In this document: one piece after another, positions 25,024 through 31,965 of the stretch
Numbering within the stretch: position 1 is the stretch's first letter
Layout of the letters: the number at the start of each line of letters is the position of its first letter
Origin: Candidatus Omnitrophota bacterium
Lineage (GTDB): Bacteria > Omnitrophota > Gorgyraeia > Gygaellales > Profunditerraquicolaceae
Assembly: GCA_028712505.1 (NCBI GenBank)
Contig: JAQTQC010000012.1
Location: 1 to 46,374 of the forward strand
Length of the DNA stretch: 46,374 bases
Direction: 5' to 3'
Made by a program: the position numbers and the translations under genes
Notes under the pieces: generated by a model
Databases searched by the model: none
Told to the model about the DNA's origin: nothing
Seen by the model: the letters and a program-made list of their open reading frames with translations, nothing else

Positions 25024-25058
25024 ACAAGAACCTGGTTTTTAGAAGGCAAGGAGTTGAA

Positions 25059-25499
25059 ATGAGGATTACATATAAAGGGGATTATGCGCTGAAAGCATTG
25101 TTAGATTTAGCTGTTCATTATGAATCAGGGGTATCTACGATTAACGATATAGCTAAACGTATTGACGCGCCAGTGAAATTTCTCGAACAGGTTCTTTTGG
25201 ATTTAAAAAAAGGCGGTTTTGTTGAGAGCAGGCGTGGCAATGTGGGCGGCTATTATTTAGCCAGGAATCCGGCTAATATTACTTTAGGGGCAGTAGTGCG
25301 TTATATCGAGGGTCCGATAGAGCCTATTTCTTGCGTGGAAAGAAATTATAATAAATGTAGCGATTTGAGTTGTTGTTTGTTTAGGGGGATCTGGCAGAAA
25401 GTAGCCAATGCTACTTCGGATATAATCGACAATGTTACCTTTGGCGATTTAGCCGATCAGATCAACGTTAAGAAAGAAGTTTTTGCTTATTCAATTTAG
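25059..25499 (+). CDS. Rrf2-family transcriptional regulator (IscR/CymR-like)
   Basis: A 146-residue winged-helix regulator. It opens with [21 protein letters not shown], the standard Rrf2 start, followed by the recognition segment [32 protein letters not shown]. Cys92, Cys100, Cys105 and Cys106 ([16 protein letters not shown]) lie where IscR binds a 2Fe-2S cluster, so it may sense iron-sulfur or sulfur status. The ATG has AAGGCAAGGAG upstream. It heads the metY-cysK-metX-metW run, as CymR-type regulators of cysteine metabolism do. Activation or repression cannot be told, but the dyad at its own promoter favours repression. Confidence 0.88.
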   Translation: MRITYKGDYALKALLDLAVHYESGVSTINDIAKRIDAPVKFLEQVLLDLKKGGFVESRRGNVGGYYLARNPANITLGAVVRYIEGPIEPISCVERNYNKCSDLSCCLFRGIWQKVANATSDIIDNVTFGDLADQINVKKEVFAYSI

Positions 25500-25515
25500 G
25501 GGTAAAGGAGGCAGG

Positions 25516-26808
25516 ATGAGTAAGATTGATAATAAATTAAAGATTGAAACGTTAGCTTTGCATGGTGGACAGGAACCCGACCCTGTGACAGGTTCAAGGG
25601 CAGTGCCTATTTACCAGACTACCTCGTATCAGTTTAAGAATACAGAGCATGCAGCCAGCCTTTTCGCTTTAAAAGAACCAGGCAACATCTATGTGCGTTT
25701 AATGAATCCGACCACTGATGTGTTTGAAAAGAGAATGGCGTTATTGGATGGAGGGCTAGGGGCTTTGGCTGTAGCCAGTGGTCAGTCGGCAATTACTCTT
25801 GCCTTGCTTAATATTGTTCAGGCGGGTGATGAAATTGTGTCTGCAGATAACCTATATGGTGGTACCTACAACCTTTTTCACTACACCTTTTCCCGCTTAG
25901 GTATTAAGGTTAATTTTGTGCCATCAAATGATCTGAATGCTTTAAGAAAAGCCATTACTCTTAAAACTAAAGCGGTTTATGCGGAGTCAATTGGTAATCC
26001 CAAACTGAATGTTGCCGACTTGGATGGTATATCTGAGATAGCGCATGAAAATAAAATTCCATTTGTATTAGATAACACTGTTTCGCCTTATTTATTACGG
26101 CCGATTGATTTTGGGGTAGATATTGTGGTTTATTCGGCAACTAAGTTTATCGGCGGACACGGGACAAGTTTGGGCGGTGTAATCGTTGATTCTGGTAAAT
26201 TCGACTGGACTAACGGAAGATTTCCTTTAATTGCCGGGCCAGATCCGAGCTACCATGGGGTTGATTTTGTTGAAGCGCTTAAATCGCAGGGTAATATTGC
26301 GTATATTACTAAAGCCAGAGTAAGCCTATTGCGAGATTTAGGGCCGGCATTATCACCATTTAATTCATTTTTGTTTTTACAAGGGTTAGAAACTTTACAC
26401 TTAAGGATGCCCAGGCATTCTGAAAATGCATTAGCTGTCGCTAAATTCCTAAAGAAACATCCAAAGGTGAGCTGGGTTAATTATCCGGGTTTGTCTGACA
26501 GCCCGGAAAAGAAAAGGGTGGATAAATATCTGGCTAGAGGGGCTGGAGCGATTATCGGTTTTGGAATCAAGGGGGGTCTTGAGGCGGGGAAAAGGTTCAT
26601 TGATTCTCTTGAATTGATTTCTCATCTTGCTAATGTCGGTGATGCTAAAAGTCTGGCTATTCATCCAGCGACTACTACTCATCAGCAGTTATCTAGCGAA
26701 GAGCAGTTATCAGCTGGTGTAACTGCTGATTTTATCAGGTTATCAATCGGTATAGAGCACATTGACGATATTATTGATGATATTGAGCAGGCTTTAAAAA
26801 ACGCATAG
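25516..26808 (+). CDS. metY: O-acetylhomoserine sulfhydrylase
   Basis: A 430-residue PLP enzyme of the Cys/Met-metabolism gamma family. It converts O-acetylhomoserine and sulfide into homocysteine. Family blocks are [28 protein letters not shown] at the start, [13 protein letters not shown], and the PLP-lysine site [22 protein letters not shown]. The DPSYHGVDF segment and the C-terminal [19 protein letters not shown] are specific for MetY rather than MetB or MetC. AAAGGAGG precedes ATG 25516. MetX, which makes the substrate, is encoded two genes downstream. Length is normal. Confidence 0.95.
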   Translation: MSKIDNKLKIETLALHGGQEPDPVTGSRAVPIYQTTSYQFKNTEHAASLFALKEPGNIYVRLMNPTTDVFEKRMALLDGGLGALAVASGQSAITLALLNIVQAGDEIVSADNLYGGTYNLFHYTFSRLGIKVNFVPSNDLNALRKAITLKTKAVYAESIGNPKLNVADLDGISEIAHENKIPFVLDNTVSPYLLRPIDFGVDIVVYSATKFIGGHGTSLGGVIVDSGKFDWTNGRFPLIAGPDPSYHGVDFVEALKSQGNIAYITKARVSLLRDLGPALSPFNSFLFLQGLETLHLRMPRHSENALAVAKFLKKHPKVSWVNYPGLSDSPEKKRVDKYLARGAGAIIGFGIKGGLEAGKRFIDSLELISHLANVGDAKSLAIHPATTTHQQLSSEEQLSAGVTADFIRLSIGIEHIDDIIDDIEQALKNA

Positions 26809-26816
26809 GGGAAACT

Positions 26817-27752
26817 ATGGCTAGAATATTTTCTGATATTACCAAGACCGTTGGTAATACTCCATTGGTGAGATTAAATCAAATTGCTAAAGGGGTAAAT
26901 GCAACGATATTAGCAAAAGTAGAATCATTCAATCCGCTTTCAAGCGTCAAAGACAGGCTGGGTGTCGCTTTAATTGAGGATGCGGAACGCAAGGGGTTGC
27001 TTAAGAAAGACACAACTATTATTGAGCCTACTAGCGGGAATACTGGGATTGCCCTAGCGTTTGTGGCAGCTGCAAAAGGCTATAGGTTGATTTTGACTAT
27101 GCCTGAAACCATGAGTATTGAACGCAGACAATTGCTCAAGATCTTAGGGGCTGAACTTGTGTTGACCGAAGGTGCTAAAGGGATGAAAGGGGCGGTGGAG
27201 AAGGCAGAGGAATTAATATGTGCTACTCCGAATAGTTTTATGCCACAGCAATTCAATAATCTTATTAATCCGGAAATCCACCGTAAAACTACCGCCGAGG
27301 AAATTTGGAATGATACTGATGGAAAAGTTGATATCTTGGTTGCGGGAGTTGGTACGGGTGGCACAATTACAGGAGTTTCTGAGGTTATCCGAAAAAGGAA
27401 AAAAAGTTTTAAGGCGATAGCGGTTGAGCCGGATGCTTCTCCGGTTTTGTCAGGAGGAGTTGCCGGTCCGCATAAGATTCAGGGTATAGGTGCAGGGTTT
27501 ATCCCTAAGGTTTTTAACCGTAAGGCAATCGATGAGGTTGTCCGGGTAACTAACGAGGATGCTGGATTCATGGCTAGAGAATTAGCGAAAACTGAAGGGG
27601 TCCTGGTTGGTATCTCAAGCGGGGCAGCCTTGTGGGCAGCCTTGGAAGTAGCTAAGCGCAAGGAGAATAAAGGTAAAACCATTGTAGTTATTTTTCCCGA
27701 CTCAGGAGAAAGATATTTGACTACTTGGTTTTTTCAAGAAGGGAAAACATGA
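26817..27752 (+). CDS. cysK: Cysteine synthase (O-acetylserine sulfhydrylase)
   Basis: A 311-residue fold-type II PLP enzyme that makes cysteine from O-acetylserine and sulfide. Lys45 in NPLSSVKDR is the PLP lysine. [30 protein letters not shown] binds substrate. [16 protein letters not shown] binds the PLP phosphate, and [13 protein letters not shown] follows. The C-terminus stops right after the core fold ([14 protein letters not shown]), with no CBS domains, so it is CysK rather than CBS. It follows metY by 8 bases and overlaps metX by 4 (ATGA). No serine acetyltransferase is in the window. Confidence 0.95.
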   Translation: MARIFSDITKTVGNTPLVRLNQIAKGVNATILAKVESFNPLSSVKDRLGVALIEDAERKGLLKKDTTIIEPTSGNTGIALAFVAAAKGYRLILTMPETMSIERRQLLKILGAELVLTEGAKGMKGAVEKAEELICATPNSFMPQQFNNLINPEIHRKTTAEEIWNDTDGKVDILVAGVGTGGTITGVSEVIRKRKKSFKAIAVEPDASPVLSGGVAGPHKIQGIGAGFIPKVFNRKAIDEVVRVTNEDAGFMARELAKTEGVLVGISSGAALWAALEVAKRKENKGKTIVVIFPDSGERYLTTWFFQEGKT

Positions 27753-28909
27753 ATAAAGAAAGAAAAGTGATCCAGAATAATAGCGTGGGCATAGTAAAAG
27801 GCCGAACTTTTACCTTTGATTCGCTTAAACTTGAAAATGGGGAGAGGTTTGGACCGGTTACTTTGGCTTATGAGACTTACGGTATCTTAAACAAGGATAA
27901 ATCCAATGCTATCCTTATTACTCATGCGCTTTCTGGTGATGCCCATGCGGCTGGAGTGCATGAAGGAAAAGATGATCCCGGATGGTGGGATGAATTTATC
28001 GGACCGGCAAAGGCATTTGATACGGATAAATATTTTGTGATTTGTTCTAATATATTAGGTGGATGTAAAGGTTCAACCGGGCCGTCAAGCATTAATCCTA
28101 AGACAGCCAAGGCTTATGCCTTGGATTTTCCTTTGATCACTATCAATGATATAGTCAATGCCCAGAAACATTTAATTGATTATCTGGGTATAGATAAATT
28201 GCTTGCAGTAGTAGGTGGTTCAATGGGGGGGCAGCAGGTTTTATCCTGGTTGGTCAATTACCCGCAGAATATTCTCAGTGCGGTGCCGATTGCCACAACC
28301 ATTAAGCATTCGCCGCAGCAGATTGCTTTTAACGAAGTTGGCAGGCAGGCGATTATGGCAGATAGTCATTGGAAATCAGGAAATTATTATGAAGGTCCGC
28401 TTCCTTCTAAGGGATTGGCTGTAGCCAGGATGATCGGTCATATTACATATATGAGTGATAAATCAATGGCGGAGAAATTCGGCCGGGCTAAGAAAGATAC
28501 GGGAGAGCCATTTAAATTTACCGCTGATTTTGAAGTAGAGGGATATCTGCGTTACCGTGGGGATAATTTCGTAAAACGTTTTGACGCTAATTCCTATCTT
28601 TATATAACCAAGGCTATGGATAATTTTGATGCTTCAAGAGGGGAGCGTTTTGAGGAGGTTTTGCAGGGAACTAAGGTCAAGGTCCTGGTCATTTCTTTTA
28701 AATCTGATTGGCTTTATCCGGCATATCAGTCAAAGGAAATAGTTAAAGCTTGCAAGCTCGCCGGAGTGGAGACCACTTACTGTGAAATCGATTCAACTTA
28801 CGGGCATGATGCGTTTCTATTAGAGGTAGAAGAAGAAACACATCTGCTTAAACATTTCCTTAAGAAAATATTTTATGCTTATGAGGTGACTGGTGATTAT
28901 GGCGCGTAA
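27749..28909 (+). CDS. metX: Homoserine O-acetyltransferase
   Basis: A 386-residue alpha/beta-hydrolase-fold acyltransferase that activates homoserine with acetyl-CoA for methionine synthesis. Nucleophile Ser158 lies in [10 protein letters not shown], Asp in SFKSDWLYP and His in TYGHDAFL. The [14 protein letters not shown] loop is the MetX signature. The start ATG at 27749 overlaps the cysK stop. It provides O-acetylhomoserine for MetY, so metX, metY and cysK form one sulfide-assimilation unit. The exact acyl donor (acetyl or succinyl) is not certain from sequence; pairing with MetY favours acetyl. Confidence 0.94.
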   Translation: MNKERKVIQNNSVGIVKGRTFTFDSLKLENGERFGPVTLAYETYGILNKDKSNAILITHALSGDAHAAGVHEGKDDPGWWDEFIGPAKAFDTDKYFVICSNILGGCKGSTGPSSINPKTAKAYALDFPLITINDIVNAQKHLIDYLGIDKLLAVVGGSMGGQQVLSWLVNYPQNILSAVPIATTIKHSPQQIAFNEVGRQAIMADSHWKSGNYYEGPLPSKGLAVARMIGHITYMSDKSMAEKFGRAKKDTGEPFKFTADFEVEGYLRYRGDNFVKRFDANSYLYITKAMDNFDASRGERFEEVLQGTKVKVLVISFKSDWLYPAYQSKEIVKACKLAGVETTYCEIDSTYGHDAFLLEVEEETHLLKHFLKKIFYAYEVTGDYGA

Positions 28910-29492
28910 AGATATTCAATTGGACCACGAGGTGATTCTGGATTTAGTGAAGCCGCAATCTACTGTTTTGGATTTAGGATGCGGTAACGGCGATCTTTTG
29001 TACCTTCTAATTAAACAGAGGAATGCGCATGCTCAAGGCATTGAAATTGATGAACAGGCAATTTATAAGTGTGTAGCTAAAGGGCTCAACGTTTTCCACG
29101 GAGATGTTGACAGCGGATTGGCAGAGTTTAAGGATAAATCTTTTGATTATGTAGTGCTTAATCAAAGCCTGCAACAGATACTTCATGTGGATAAGGTGCT
29201 TATTGATGCTCTGCGGGTTGGTAAAAAGGTAATTGTAGGATTTCCTAATTTTGCGCATTATAAATCAAGATTGCAGATGTTTTTTCAGGGGAAGACCCCG
29301 GTAACCGGGGCGCTTCCTTATCAATGGTTTGATACGCCAAACTTACATTTCTTGAGCATATCTGATTTTAAGAATTACTGCCATTTAAAAGGGATCGATA
29401 TCGAACGAAGCGTTTGTATCGCTCAGGCAAGGAAGGCCCTGTTTTTGCCTAATTTGTTCGCGCAAACAGGGATATTCTTAATCTCAAAATAG
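28899..29492 (+). CDS. metW: Methionine biosynthesis protein MetW
   Basis: A 197-residue class I methyltransferase-like protein of the MetW family, usually encoded directly after metX and needed for full MetX activity in some bacteria. [15 protein letters not shown] is the SAM-type motif [66 protein letters not shown] and the short C-terminus are typical. It overlaps metX by 11 bases; GTG 28893 is an alternative start, with GAGGTG upstream of both. A methyltransferase activity has not been assigned for the family as far as I know. Confidence 0.93.
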   Translation: MARKDIQLDHEVILDLVKPQSTVLDLGCGNGDLLYLLIKQRNAHAQGIEIDEQAIYKCVAKGLNVFHGDVDSGLAEFKDKSFDYVVLNQSLQQILHVDKVLIDALRVGKKVIVGFPNFAHYKSRLQMFFQGKTPVTGALPYQWFDTPNLHFLSISDFKNYCHLKGIDIERSVCIAQARKALFLPNLFAQTGIFLISK

Positions 29493-29517
29493 GACCTAAA
29501 TTTAATGGAGGTGGGAT

Positions 29518-29697
29518 ATGCCTTATATTAACCTGAAGGTAGTCGGTAGGCTTAGCAAGGAACAAAAAGAAAAAATAGCCAAAGAATTCTCTGAAACACT
29601 TCTAAAAGTAGCAGGAAAACCCAAAAATAGTCTTTATCTGGTAATCGATGAAGTAACTGGTGAAAATTGGGCTCAAGGGGATAAATTTTTCGCTTAG
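29518..29697 (+). CDS. 4-oxalocrotonate tautomerase-like small protein
   Basis: A 59-residue protein beginning MPYINLKVVGRLSKEQK. In the 4-OT family the second-residue Pro is the catalytic base after Met removal, and it is present here. The rest (AKEFSETLLKVAGKPKNSLYLVIDEV and ENWAQGDKFF) matches 4-OT monomers, which assemble as hexamers. The length is typical. AATGGAGGTGGG gives a strong ribosome binding site. It closes the sulfur operon 25 bases after metW; the link to sulfur metabolism is unclear, and its substrate cannot be named. Confidence 0.85.
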   Translation: MPYINLKVVGRLSKEQKEKIAKEFSETLLKVAGKPKNSLYLVIDEVTGENWAQGDKFFA

Positions 29698-29716
29698 ACT
29701 GTTATAAATATTTTTA

Positions 29717-29747
29717 TTGACGATTATTTTAAATGGTGTTTTAATAT
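29717..29747 (+). promoter_or_regulatory. Promoter upstream of the TPP riboswitch
   Basis: TTGACG (29717-29722) and TAATAT (29742-29747) with a 19-base spacer. The spacing is longer than ideal, so the assignment is tentative; the position just before the riboswitch fits. Confidence 0.45.
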
Positions 29748-29755
29748 AAACATAT

Positions 29756-29848
29756 AGGGGAGGTCGGTTAACCGGTCTGAGAGTTCCGTGTAATAAGCGG
29801 ATTACCCTTAAATCAACCTGATCTGGATAATGCCAGCGGAGGGAAGGA
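29756..29848 (+). promoter_or_regulatory. TPP (THI-box) riboswitch
   Basis: Carries the conserved THI elements in order: GGGGAGG, then CTGAGAG (the CUGAGA pyrimidine-pocket strand), ACCCTT, AACCTGATCTGGATAATG, then CCAGCGGAGGGAAGG closing P1. It lies upstream of a thiamine-thiazole gene, with an intrinsic terminator 18 bases later. It should stop transcription when thiamine pyrophosphate is plentiful. Confidence 0.95.
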
Positions 29849-29865
29849 GGTAGATGGTATTTATG

Positions 29866-29900
29866 ACCCTTGTGCATTTGGCATAAGGGTTTTTTATTTT
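29866..29900 (+). terminator. TPP-riboswitch expression-platform terminator
   Basis: ACCCTTGTGC (29866-29875) pairs with GCATAAGGGT (29881-29890), including one G-T pair, around the loop ATTTG, followed by TTTTTATTTT. It sits between the riboswitch aptamer and the thi4-like gene. Confidence 0.85.
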
Positions 29901-29943
29901 CCAATTATCATTGATAATGTCTTAGGTGTAAAAAGGAGGAATC

Positions 29944-30720
29944 ATGCATTTGGATGAGATTAAGATTTCCAGGGCGATCATTGAATCATATAATAAAAAG
30001 TTAGTGGATGCCCTTGATGTGGATGTGGCTATAGTTGGAGCGGGACCTGCTGGTATGGTATGCGGGTATTATCTGGCCAAGGCTGGTAAGAAAGTGGTGC
30101 TCTTCGAGAGAAAACTTTCTGTGGGCGGTGGTATGTGGGGAGGGGGGATTATGTTTAATGAAATAGTGGTCCAGGAAGAGGCCAAGGGGCTTCTTGATGA
30201 ATTTGGCATTAAAAGCAGGCGTTATGAGGCAGGCTATTATTTAGCAGATTCTATTGAAGCAGTCTCAACTATTTGTTCCAAAGCCGTAAAGGCAGGGTTA
30301 AAGATTTTTAACCTGATTAGCGTTGAAGATGTAATGGTGCGTAATAAAAAGGTGAAGGGGTTGGTATTGAATTGGAGCGCGGTTGAGATAGCGAAACTGC
30401 ATGTTGATCCGATTACTATGCGTGCTAAGGTCGTTGTTGATGCGACAGGTCATCCTGCGGAAGTAGCGCGTATAATAGAAAGAAAATCCGGCATAAGGCT
30501 GAACACTAAAACCGGAAAGACAATGGGGGAAGAGTCGATGTGGGCAGAAGCAGGAGAAGAAATCATTGTAAGAAACTCAAAGGAGGTTTGCCCGGGCTTA
30601 TATGCCTGTGGCATGTGTGCAAATGCAGTTTTCGGTGGCCCGCGTATGGGTCCGATATTCGGAGGAATGCTTCTTGCGGGAGAAAAGGTCGCCAAAGATT
30701 TAATTAAGAAGCTATCTTGA
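29944..30720 (+). CDS. thi4: Sulfide-dependent thiamine thiazole synthase (THI4 type)
   Basis: A 258-residue FAD/NAD-fold protein that builds the thiazole half of thiamine from NAD, glycine and a sulfur source. GAGPAG (32-37) is the dinucleotide motif and [16 protein letters not shown] the family block. DATGHPAEV and the end [22 protein letters not shown] are also typical. The residue at the yeast Cys205 position is His153 (LHVDPITM), as in methanogen enzymes that use free sulfide catalytically rather than sacrificing a cysteine. The ATG follows AAAAAGGAGG. It is the only gene between the TPP riboswitch and the next promoter. Confidence 0.93.
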   Translation: MHLDEIKISRAIIESYNKKLVDALDVDVAIVGAGPAGMVCGYYLAKAGKKVVLFERKLSVGGGMWGGGIMFNEIVVQEEAKGLLDEFGIKSRRYEAGYYLADSIEAVSTICSKAVKAGLKIFNLISVEDVMVRNKKVKGLVLNWSAVEIAKLHVDPITMRAKVVVDATGHPAEVARIIERKSGIRLNTKTGKTMGEESMWAEAGEEIIVRNSKEVCPGLYACGMCANAVFGGPRMGPIFGGMLLAGEKVAKDLIKKLS

Positions 30721-30743
30721 TAAATGCTGGTTTTTGTGTTGCC

Positions 30744-30772
30744 TTGACAATCCGCCAGGAATATGTTATATT
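30744..30772 (+). promoter_or_regulatory. Promoter of the c-di-GMP riboswitch transcript
   Basis: TTGACA (30744-30749), a 17-base spacer, TATATT (30767-30772). Near-consensus and ideally spaced. The transcript would start around 30779, some 40 bases before the aptamer. Confidence 0.75.
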
Positions 30773-30817
30773 CTTTATGTAAATTGACATTTGACAATTT
30801 GGTATTCTGCATAACCT

Positions 30818-30898
30818 GATGATAAGGGCTAACCAGTAGTGATGCTGGGGCGCAAAGCTTCCGATCCTCCTGATACGAGGAAAGCGGGGTTGCCAAGT
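30818..30898 (+). promoter_or_regulatory. c-di-GMP-I (GEMM) riboswitch
   Basis: Reads GGGCTAACC, then CAGTA-GTGA-TGCTG, a hairpin capped by a GNRA (GTGA) tetraloop. CGCAAAGC and TTCCGATCC follow, then a second hairpin, then AAGCGGGGTTGCC closing P1. These are the GEMM-I landmarks in the right order. The base before CTAACC is G (30828), which appears to match the position that selects c-di-GMP over cGAMP; that alignment is by eye. A terminator follows at once. Confidence 0.88.
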
Positions 30899-30902
30899 AG
30901 GG

Positions 30903-30934
30903 AAAAACCCTAAAATAGCCTTTTAGGGTTTTTT
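30903..30934 (+). terminator. GEMM expression-platform terminator
   Basis: AAAAACCCTAAAA (30903-30915) pairs perfectly with TTTTAGGGTTTTT (30921-30933), loop TAGCC, ending in a T run. It lies 5 bases after the aptamer, so ligand binding probably controls read-through into the small gene at 30988. Confidence 0.85.
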
Positions 30935-30957
30935 GTTTATAAACCAGTTTTCAAAAG

Positions 30958-30977
30958 CCTGCCTGCCGGCAGGCAGG
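30958..30977. repeat. Perfect 20-base palindrome CCTGCCTGCCGGCAGGCAGG
   Basis: A GC-only-edged perfect palindrome between the GEMM terminator and the small gene. It looks like a dispersed repeat element of the genome; only this exact copy is in the window. Its last bases run into GGGAGG (30976-30981), the likely ribosome binding site of the next gene. Confidence 0.7.
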
Positions 30978-30987
30978 GAGGCCAGAG

Positions 30988-31107
30988 ATGAAGAGAATTC
31001 TACATAAAGCCTTGGCAAAAGCTAAGAAGCAGCATAAAAAGCATATGAATTTCCTTAAGGCGTTAAGGATATTTGAGGGTATGCCTTTATTTGGAATCAG
31101 GCGTTAA
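30988..31107 (+). CDS. Small basic peptide under GEMM riboswitch control
   Basis: A 39-residue open frame, MKRILHKALAKAKKQHKKHM then NFLKALRIFEGMPLFGIRR. It starts 6 bases after GGGAGG and is the only gene between the GEMM terminator and the next promoter (31126). About a third of the residues are Lys, Arg or His. The N-terminal 30 residues could form an amphipathic helix, and the tail is Gly/Pro-rich. I recognise no family. Being alone behind a c-di-GMP riboswitch argues that it is real, perhaps a regulatory or surface-active peptide. An untranslated RNA is the alternative. Confidence 0.5.
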   Translation: MKRILHKALAKAKKQHKKHMNFLKALRIFEGMPLFGIRR

Positions 31108-31125
31108 GAATTGGTAAAATTTTAC

Positions 31126-31153
31126 TTGATTTTTATTATTTCTTACTTATAAT
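31126..31153 (+). promoter_or_regulatory. Promoter of the 31171 operon
   Basis: TTGATT (31126-31131), a 16-base spacer, consensus TATAAT (31148-31153). AAAGGAGGTGG follows immediately, so the leader is only about 10 bases before ATG 31171. It separates this operon from the riboswitch-controlled peptide. Confidence 0.65.
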
Positions 31154-31170
31154 AAAGGAGGTGGTAAAAT

Positions 31171-31434
31171 ATGCAAAGCAATGGGAGACAGATTGTTACG
31201 CATAGAGTAATCACCATGTTGGGCCGGCAAGAAATGGATTATCTTGATAAATTAGGCAAGGATGCTTTATTTACTACTGGCCATAAGCTTTCCTATAATG
31301 ATATCTTGCGTGGTTTGATTGATTTTGCCATGGAAGCGGGCGTATCAGGGGAGAAAATAGATTCAGCTAAATCTTTTAAAGAGAGGCTAACTCGCCAATT
31401 AAGCAGAGTAGAGATTAAAAAAGGAGGAAACTGA
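31171..31434 (+). CDS. Small hypothetical protein, possible ribbon-helix-helix
   Basis: An 87-residue protein. The N-terminal HRVITMLGRQEMDYLDKLGKDALF, followed by a helix-turn-helix-like LSYNDILRGLIDFAMEAG, resembles the strand plus two helices of ribbon-helix-helix (CopG/MetJ) DNA-binding proteins. No firm family match can be claimed. The tail is basic. It has a consensus ribosome binding site, and its stop overlaps the ATG of the TIGR04073 gene (ATGA-type, 1-base overlap), so the two are co-translated. It might regulate that gene. Confidence 0.6.
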   Translation: MQSNGRQIVTHRVITMLGRQEMDYLDKLGKDALFTTGHKLSYNDILRGLIDFAMEAGVSGEKIDSAKSFKERLTRQLSRVEIKKGGN

Positions 31435-31856
31435 TGAAAAGCTTGATTTTGATTCTAAGTGTACTCGGATTAATCTTTGGAAGCTTGACGGTTGGATATT
31501 CTTATGATGGTGATGACAGCTTTGACTATACATTTAGCTCTCCTCCCATGCAGATTGACCGGGATAATATTTCTTTTGTTAATTCGCCGGTCAATAAGCT
31601 TGAGCGTGGAATAATCAATATGGCCACATTTTGGATGGAGATTCCCGCGGAAATAGCTAAAGTTTCTAAAGAACAGGATCCTGCAGTTGGAGTGACAGTT
31701 GGAGCGGTTAACGGGGCAATTATCAGTGCTGTGCGTGGAGCGACCGGAGTTTACGATACAGTTACTTTTCCGGTTGCTTCCTATAGTAAACCGGCAATGA
31801 AACCGGAATATGCCTGGCAGGCTGCAGATGAGAAGATAAAAGCCTGGCTTTGGTAG
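31434..31856 (+). CDS. TIGR04073-family (exosortase system-associated) secreted protein
   Basis: A 140-residue protein with a signal peptide (MKSLILILSVLGLIFGSLTVGYSY). The mature domain has the family pattern: NKLERGIINMATFWMEIPAEIAKVSKEQDPAVGVTVG, then AVRGATGVYDTVTFPVASY, then MKPEYAW near the end. The family was named for genomes with an exosortase/PEP-CTERM system; its function is unknown and no exosortase gene is in the window. It is coupled to the small upstream gene and followed by a terminator. Confidence 0.8.
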   Translation: MKSLILILSVLGLIFGSLTVGYSYDGDDSFDYTFSSPPMQIDRDNISFVNSPVNKLERGIINMATFWMEIPAEIAKVSKEQDPAVGVTVGAVNGAIISAVRGATGVYDTVTFPVASYSKPAMKPEYAWQAADEKIKAWLW

Positions 31857-31882
31857 TTAAAAAGTAACAGGTTTTTTAAGTT

Positions 31883-31916
31883 AAAAAGGGTGTCCTTAAT
31901 CGAGGACACCCTTTTT
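31883..31916 (+). terminator. Intrinsic terminator after the TIGR04073 gene
   Basis: AAAAAGGGTGTCCT (31883-31896) pairs with AGGACACCCTTTTT (31903-31916), loop TAATCG. A 14-bp stem with a U-tract included, symmetric enough to work on both strands. It shares GGGTGTCC/GGACACCC with the hppA terminator. Confidence 0.88.
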
Positions 31917-31965
31917 ATTGTTAGACTTTCGCATTTCTTGCGTCAATTATGCCAGGAGGTGCGCA

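Noticed and set aside
24972-25058. N-terminal extension of the Rrf2 gene
   Set aside because: It would start on the -35 element of the promoter; the Rrf2 family start is at 25059 with a ribosome binding site.
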